Assembly (NCBI RefSeq): GCF_017833295.1
Contig: NZ_JAFIBW010000001.1
Location: forward strand, 2,990,001-3,054,000
Direction: 5' to 3'
Origin: Methylobacterium sp. PvR107
GTDB lineage: Bacteria; Pseudomonadota; Alphaproteobacteria; Rhizobiales; Beijerinckiaceae
Length of the DNA stretch: 64,000 bases
Of this stretch, positions 60,301-64,000 are shown piece after piece (positions within the stretch are counted from its first letter, which is position 1; every line of letters starts with the position of its first letter). A program made the position numbers and the translations under genes. The notes under the pieces are model-generated. The model did no database searches and was not told the origin of the DNA. It saw only the letters and a program-made list of their open reading frames with translations.

Positions 60301-61356
60301 ATGCCGTCCGACGCGACAAGCCGCCCTGCCGACGCCGCCTCGTCCGGCGACGAAGCCGTCGGCGGCGCGGTCGCCTGCCTGCGGTTCGAGCCGCCCGAGG
60401 ATCCGGAGGCGCTCGGCCGGGCCTGGCAGGACCATCTCGCGCCGGTCTTCGCGGTCAGCTTCCGGCCCGAGACCGATCTCGCCGCGCCGATCGCGATGCG
60501 CAGCTACAACCTCGGCGACCTCCTCGTCGGCGACGTGATCGCGCCGGCCCATACCCTCGTCCGCTCGGAGGAGATGATCCACCAGCAGGGCATCGACCAC
60601 ATCCTTCTTCAGTTCTACCGCCGGGGGCGGAGTGTCGTGGAGACCGAACAGCGCACCGGACCGGTCACCGAGGTGCAGTGCATCGTCTTCGACCTCGCCC
60701 AGCCCGTGCGCATCGTCGCCGACGCCGTCGATGCCACCAACGTCGTGATCCCGCGCGCCCTCCTGGAGCAGCAGGGTTGCCACCCGGACGCCCTGCATGG
60801 ACGCCCCCTCGACCACGACGGCGACCCGTTCGGGCGGCTGGTCCACAGCTTCGTCGTCAACGTCGTCGCGTGCGGCGACCTGCTAGACCGGCGCGAGGCC
60901 CTGTCGGCCGCGGCGGCGATCACCCAGCTCTGCGCCACCTGGCTGCGCGGGCAGGAAGAGGGGCGCCCCTCCGCGCATCAGGACGTCCGGATCCGGATCC
61001 GCCGCCTCATCGAGGCCGAGCTCGGCAACCCGAAGCTGACGCCCGCGCTGATCGCCGGACGCCTCGGCCTGTCGCGCTCGACGCTGTACCGCCTGTTCGC
61101 GCCGAACGGCATCGTCGCCTATATCCGCGACCGCCGCCTGATGGCCGCGATGCGCATGCTCGTCCGGGACGACGCGCCGCGCCCCCTGCGCATCGCGCGG
61201 GTCGCCTACGCCGTCGGGTTCTCGGACGAGCGGACATTCCGCCGCGCGTTCAAGCGCCGGTTCGGCTTCATCCCGAGCGACGCCCCGCACCGCGCGGACG
61301 CAGAGCCGGACCGGGCGTCAGCGGCCGTCCTGCGCACCTGGATCGAGAGCCTCTGA
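60301..61356 (+). CDS. AraC family transcriptional regulator
   Basis: This 351-residue regulator has an AraC_binding_2-type N-terminal domain at about residues 55-210 (YNLGDLLVGDVIAPAHTLVR and HILLQFYRRGRSVVETEQRT). A C-terminal AraC DNA-binding domain follows (LIAGRLGLSRSTLYRLFAPN, then AVGFSDERTFRRAFKRRFGF). ATG 60301 (MPSDATSRP) was preferred to ATG 60184 because the extra residues look non-coding, though neither has a strong ribosome site. It follows the monooxygenase genes and is followed after 1 base by the receptor-like channel gene, so it may regulate the cluster. Ligand unknown. Confidence 0.83.
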   Translation: MPSDATSRPADAASSGDEAVGGAVACLRFEPPEDPEALGRAWQDHLAPVFAVSFRPETDLAAPIAMRSYNLGDLLVGDVIAPAHTLVRSEEMIHQQGIDHILLQFYRRGRSVVETEQRTGPVTEVQCIVFDLAQPVRIVADAVDATNVVIPRALLEQQGCHPDALHGRPLDHDGDPFGRLVHSFVVNVVACGDLLDRREALSAAAAITQLCATWLRGQEEGRPSAHQDVRIRIRRLIEAELGNPKLTPALIAGRLGLSRSTLYRLFAPNGIVAYIRDRRLMAAMRMLVRDDAPRPLRIARVAYAVGFSDERTFRRAFKRRFGFIPSDAPHRADAEPDRASAAVLRTWIESL

Positions 61357-61357
61357 C

Positions 61358-62545
61358 GTGCGGACCGCTCACCGGTCGATTCCCGCATGCCTGCTGGCCC
61401 TGCGGCTGGCCCTGTGCCTGACCGCCGCGGCCATGCCGCTCGAGGCGCGCCCCTGCCGGGCCGAGCCCCGGGGGGAGACGCCTCAGAAGGCGCCCCTCGC
61501 CCTGCGCACCGAAAGCCCCGAGGCGTGGCGGGTGGCGACCCATCCGGTCCCGCCGCTGGTCATGGACGAGGGCGGCCGGCTGCGCGGGTTCAGCATCGAC
61601 CTCTGGAACGCGATCGCCAAGGATCTGGGGGTCCGGACGGAGTACCGGCGCGTCGACAACCTGCCCGCGCTGTTCGACGCCCTGTCGGCGGGCGGGGCGG
61701 ACGCGGCCATCGCGGCCGTCTCGATCACCGCGGAGCGCGAGCAGCGGTTCGACTTCTCGGTGACCATGCTGGAGACCGGGCTGCGGATCGCCGTCCGGGC
61801 GGCACCGGATTCCATGGGATCGGCCACGGTGCGGGCCCTCTGGGCGCTCCTGGGCGACGGCGCCTTCCTCCAGGTCGTCCTGGGGATCGGCGCGCTCATC
61901 CTCGCGGTGGCCGCCCTGGTCTGGTGGCTGGAGCGGCGCCATCCGGCGGGCATGGTGGCGCAGGCGCCGCCCGGGCGCGGCTTCGCCTACACGCTGTGGT
62001 GGGCCCTGAGCAGCCTCGGCGCACAGGCGGAGGAGATGCCCCGCAGTCCCGCGGCGCGGGCGATCACCGTCCTCTGGCTGTTCGCCTGCATCGCCCTCGT
62101 GGCGTGGTTCACGGCCGGCCTGACCAGCACCGCGACGGTGGAGCGCCTGCGCGGCGCCATCAACGGTCCGCAGGACCTGCCGGGCAAGCGGGTGGGCACC
62201 GTCGCCCACACCACGTCGGTCACCTATCTGGCGGACCATTTCGCCACGCCGGTGGCTTTCGCGAGCCTGGAGGAGGCCTGCGCGGCGCTGGAGGCCGGCA
62301 CCGTCGCCGCAGTGGTCTACGATGCCCCGGCGCTCGCCTACTACGCGACGCAGGCCGACCACGCGCCGCTGCGCCTGATCGGGCCGGCCTTCAACCGGCA
62401 GGCCTACGGCATCCTGTTCGCGGCCAACGACCCGCGCCGCAAGCGCGTGAACCGGGCCCTCCTCGCCCTGCGGGAGGATGGCCGCTACGACGAGATCTAC
62501 GGCCGGTGGTTCGGCTCCGAGAGCGGCGAGGCGCAGTCCCGCTGA
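61358..62545 (+). CDS. Glutamate-receptor-like ligand-gated channel protein
   Basis: This 395-residue protein has the layout of prokaryotic ionotropic glutamate receptors. A signal peptide (about 1-35) precedes ligand lobe S1 (residues 55-150), membrane helix M1 (168-192), a re-entrant pore segment (209-226), helix M2 (233-257) and ligand lobe S2 (262-388). S1 shows VSITAEREQRFDFS, whose arginine at about 127 is where iGluRs bind the ligand carboxylate, and S2 has the acidic VVYDAPALAYY. The potassium filter TVGYG of GluR0 is absent; the pore reads SLGAQAEEMPRSPAARA. The M2 end FTAGLTSTATV resembles the SYTANLAAFLTV motif. The start is GTG 61358, one base after the AraC stop. Confidence 0.8.
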   Translation: MRTAHRSIPACLLALRLALCLTAAAMPLEARPCRAEPRGETPQKAPLALRTESPEAWRVATHPVPPLVMDEGGRLRGFSIDLWNAIAKDLGVRTEYRRVDNLPALFDALSAGGADAAIAAVSITAEREQRFDFSVTMLETGLRIAVRAAPDSMGSATVRALWALLGDGAFLQVVLGIGALILAVAALVWWLERRHPAGMVAQAPPGRGFAYTLWWALSSLGAQAEEMPRSPAARAITVLWLFACIALVAWFTAGLTSTATVERLRGAINGPQDLPGKRVGTVAHTTSVTYLADHFATPVAFASLEEACAALEAGTVAAVVYDAPALAYYATQADHAPLRLIGPAFNRQAYGILFAANDPRRKRVNRALLALREDGRYDEIYGRWFGSESGEAQSR

Positions 62546-63909
62546 ACCGTCCCGGGACGGAAGGCGTCCGCGGCGTGGCGCGCGGGCAGCCGGTCGCCCG
62601 CGCCGAACAGCTTCGCCCGCAGCGAGCCCTCGGCATAGGCGGTCTTGTAGAGGCCGCGGTCCTGCAGCTCCGGGATGACGATGTCGATGAAATCCGAGAA
62701 GCTTTCCGGCACGACGATCCGGCTGAGGTTGAAGCCGTCGACCTCGCCCGCCTCGCTCCAGGCCTGGAGCGCGTCGGCGATCGTCACGGCGTCACCGGTG
62801 AGCACCGCGTAGCGGCTGCCGAGCTGCAGCTCGGCGAGGAGGTCGCGCTTGGTCAGGCCGCGCTTGGCCGTCGCCGCGGTGGCCGACTGGATGGCGTTGC
62901 CCGGCGCGTAGGGGATCGGCTCGTCGAGGCCGTAGCGGGCGAAGTCGATCCCCGTGGAGGCGGAGAAATGCGCCAGCCCCGCCTCCGGGCTCGCGTAGGA
63001 CAGGTATTCAGCCCGCTTCGCCTCGGCCTCAGCCCGGGTCCGTCCGGGGATCACCGCCAAGCCGACGAACACCTTCACGTCGTCGGGATTCCGGCCGGCG
63101 GCGACCGCCTCGGCCCGGATGGCGCGGACGGATTCGCGGGCGGCGGCCGGGTCGCGGGCCGAGATGAACACGCATTCGGCGTGGCGCCCCGCGAAGGCCC
63201 GGCCCCGGCCCGAGGCGCCGGCCTGGTAGAGGACCGGTGTCCGCTGGGGCGACGGCTCCGACAGGTGGTAGCCCTCGACCGCGAAGAACTCGCCCCGGTG
63301 GGCGACCTTGCGGATATGGGCGGGATCGCTGAACACCCGGGCCGTCCGGTCGCGGCGCACGGCCGCGTCGTCCCAGCTGCCCTCCCAGAGCCTGTAGAGC
63401 ACCTCCAGATATTCGTCGGCATAGTCGTAGCGCCGATCATGCGCCGGCAACGTGCCGCCGCTCTGGCCGCGATGGGCGCTGTCGAGATAGCCGGTGACGA
63501 TGTTCCAGCCGATCCGGCCGCCCGTCAGGTGGTCGAGGGTCGAGAGGCGCCGGGCGAAGGTGTAGGGCGCCTCCTGATGGACGTTGATCGTCACCCCGAA
63601 GCCGAGATGCTCGGTCACCGCCGCCATGGCGGAGATCATCACGGTCGGGTCGTTGACCGGGAGCTGCACGGCCTCCCGGGCGGTGACGTCGATGCCGCCG
63701 CCGTAGATGTCGTAGACGCCGATGATGTCGGCGATGAACAGGCCGTCGAACAGGCCGCGCTCCAAGAGCTTCGCCTGCGCGGTCCAGTAGGACAGCGTGT
63801 TGTACTCCGACGAGCGGTCGCGCGGGTGGGTCCAGAGCCCGTGGTTGATGTGGCCCACGCAGGTCATGTTGAAGGCGTTCAACAGGATCTGCTTTTTCAC
63901 ATGGGCCAT
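62497..63909 (-). CDS. DszA/NtaA/SnaA-family FMN-dependent monooxygenase (second)
   Basis: This 470-residue luciferase-like monooxygenase starts MAHVKKQILLNAFNMTCVGH, then WTAQAKLLERGLFDGLFIAD, LGFGVTINVHQEAPYTFARR and TGGRIGWNIVTGYLDSAHRG. RTPVLYQAGASGRGRAFAGR and CVFISARDP follow. It matches the nitrilotriacetate monooxygenase A and dimethyl-sulfide monooxygenase DmoA group. Its 3' end overlaps the 3' end of the receptor-like channel gene (62497-62545) on the other strand, a convergent overlap of 49 bases. Its ATG shares one base with the stop of the upstream, window-crossing gene, so the two are coupled. Confidence 0.88.
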   Translation of the reverse strand: MAHVKKQILLNAFNMTCVGHINHGLWTHPRDRSSEYNTLSYWTAQAKLLERGLFDGLFIADIIGVYDIYGGGIDVTAREAVQLPVNDPTVMISAMAAVTEHLGFGVTINVHQEAPYTFARRLSTLDHLTGGRIGWNIVTGYLDSAHRGQSGGTLPAHDRRYDYADEYLEVLYRLWEGSWDDAAVRRDRTARVFSDPAHIRKVAHRGEFFAVEGYHLSEPSPQRTPVLYQAGASGRGRAFAGRHAECVFISARDPAAARESVRAIRAEAVAAGRNPDDVKVFVGLAVIPGRTRAEAEAKRAEYLSYASPEAGLAHFSASTGIDFARYGLDEPIPYAPGNAIQSATAATAKRGLTKRDLLAELQLGSRYAVLTGDAVTIADALQAWSEAGEVDGFNLSRIVVPESFSDFIDIVIPELQDRGLYKTAYAEGSLRAKLFGAGDRLPARHAADAFRPGTVQRDCASPLSEPNHRP

Positions 63910-64000
63910 CAGAGCGCTCCGTGCCGGGGCGGATGCCGGCCGTCGAGGTGGTAGGCGCCGATCCAGTGATACTTCCAGCGCACCGGATCGTGCAGGGTAT
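63909..64000 (-). CDS. C-terminus of a DszC/SfnB-like acyl-CoA dehydrogenase family enzyme, cut by window edge
   Basis: Only the last 29 residues are inside the window: LHDPVRWKYHWIGAYHLDGR and then HPPRHGAL before the stop at 63911-63909. The piece lines up with the C-terminus of the DszC/SfnB-like enzyme at 54952 (SHNPRIYRDRIVGAFAVTG then PPRQYRVG), sharing H-x-P, IGA/VGA and PPR. This suggests a second enzyme of that family. The stop overlaps the ATG of the downstream monooxygenase gene. The identification rests on a short stretch. Confidence 0.6.
   Translation of the reverse strand, partial: TLHDPVRWKYHWIGAYHLDGRHPPRHGAL

Noticed and set aside
61387..63954. Plus-strand 855-codon open frame spanning the receptor-like and monooxygenase genes
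   Set aside because: It overlaps two genes with clear families in other frames and contains only low-complexity Arg/Gly-rich sequence.
1..64000. CRISPR arrays, rRNA genes, prophage modules, toxin-antitoxin pairs, restriction systems
   Set aside because: None was seen: no regularly spaced repeats, no 16S/23S sequence, no phage structural genes and no recognisable defence gene.

Overview
The window is a strongly GC-rich chromosomal segment that looks like an alphaproteobacterium of the Methylobacterium/Methylorubrum type (order Hyphomicrobiales). This rests on codon bias towards G/C third positions, CpdR-like and FixJ-type regulators, PaoABC- and Ior-type molybdo-hydroxylases, an EfeB/EfeM pair and a DUF3768 gene. 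No methanol-oxidation gene lies in the window, so the genus is an inference. One RNA gene was found (tRNA-His); there is no rRNA, CRISPR array or intact insertion sequence.

Region 1 (1-6 kb) is accessory and decayed. It holds the C-terminus of a serine resolvase at the left edge, an AraC regulator, a frameshifted DUF3768 gene, a DUF938 methyltransferase, a DUF7662-like small protein, a Gly/Tyr-rich secreted protein with its own terminator, an internally deleted IS630-type transposase, and two small hypothetical membrane proteins, one with two compensating frameshifts.

Region 2 (6-24.8 kb) is mostly single genes and short operons: a WcbI-GSCFA fusion for surface polysaccharide chemistry, a CpdR-like response regulator, hpt, tRNA-His, a ClC-type channel, tartrate/malate dehydrogenase, the three-subunit aldehyde oxidoreductase paoABC, a chimeric OsmC/SsuA-like remnant, a divergent LysR/NmrA pair, DUF1993, a divergent azoR/HxlR pair, a response regulator, a glutathione transferase and an SDR.

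Region 3 (24.8-32.6 kb) is uptake: a LivK-type binding protein, a tightly overlapping phosphonate/phosphite-type transporter (phnD-phnC-phnE-phnE), and an EfeM-EfeB ferrous/haem iron module without an EfeU permease but with two tiny ORFs upstream.

Region 4 (32.7-46 kb) is a signalling island. Two paralogous histidine kinases each share an ATGA overlap with the gene of a periplasmic solute-binding protein (one UgpB-like, one DppA-like). The two operons converge and no transporter permease is present. An OmpR-type regulator, a soluble REC-DUF3369-kinase hybrid transcribed divergently from it, and a PAS kinase follow.

Region 5 (46-54.7 kb) holds DUF302 and HxlR genes, a SLAC1/TehA-type transporter, a two-subunit Ior-type molybdo-hydroxylase, DUF417 and AhpD-like genes with an AraC regulator, a single-domain REC protein and a FixJ-type regulator.

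Region 6 (54.9-64 kb) is an organosulfur/sulfonate-type scavenging cluster: a DszC/SfnB-like flavin enzyme, an SsuA-like binding protein, an SfnG-like and two DszA/NtaA-like FMN monooxygenases, an AraC regulator, a glutamate-receptor-like channel protein, and the C-terminus of a second DszC/SfnB-like enzyme at the right edge.
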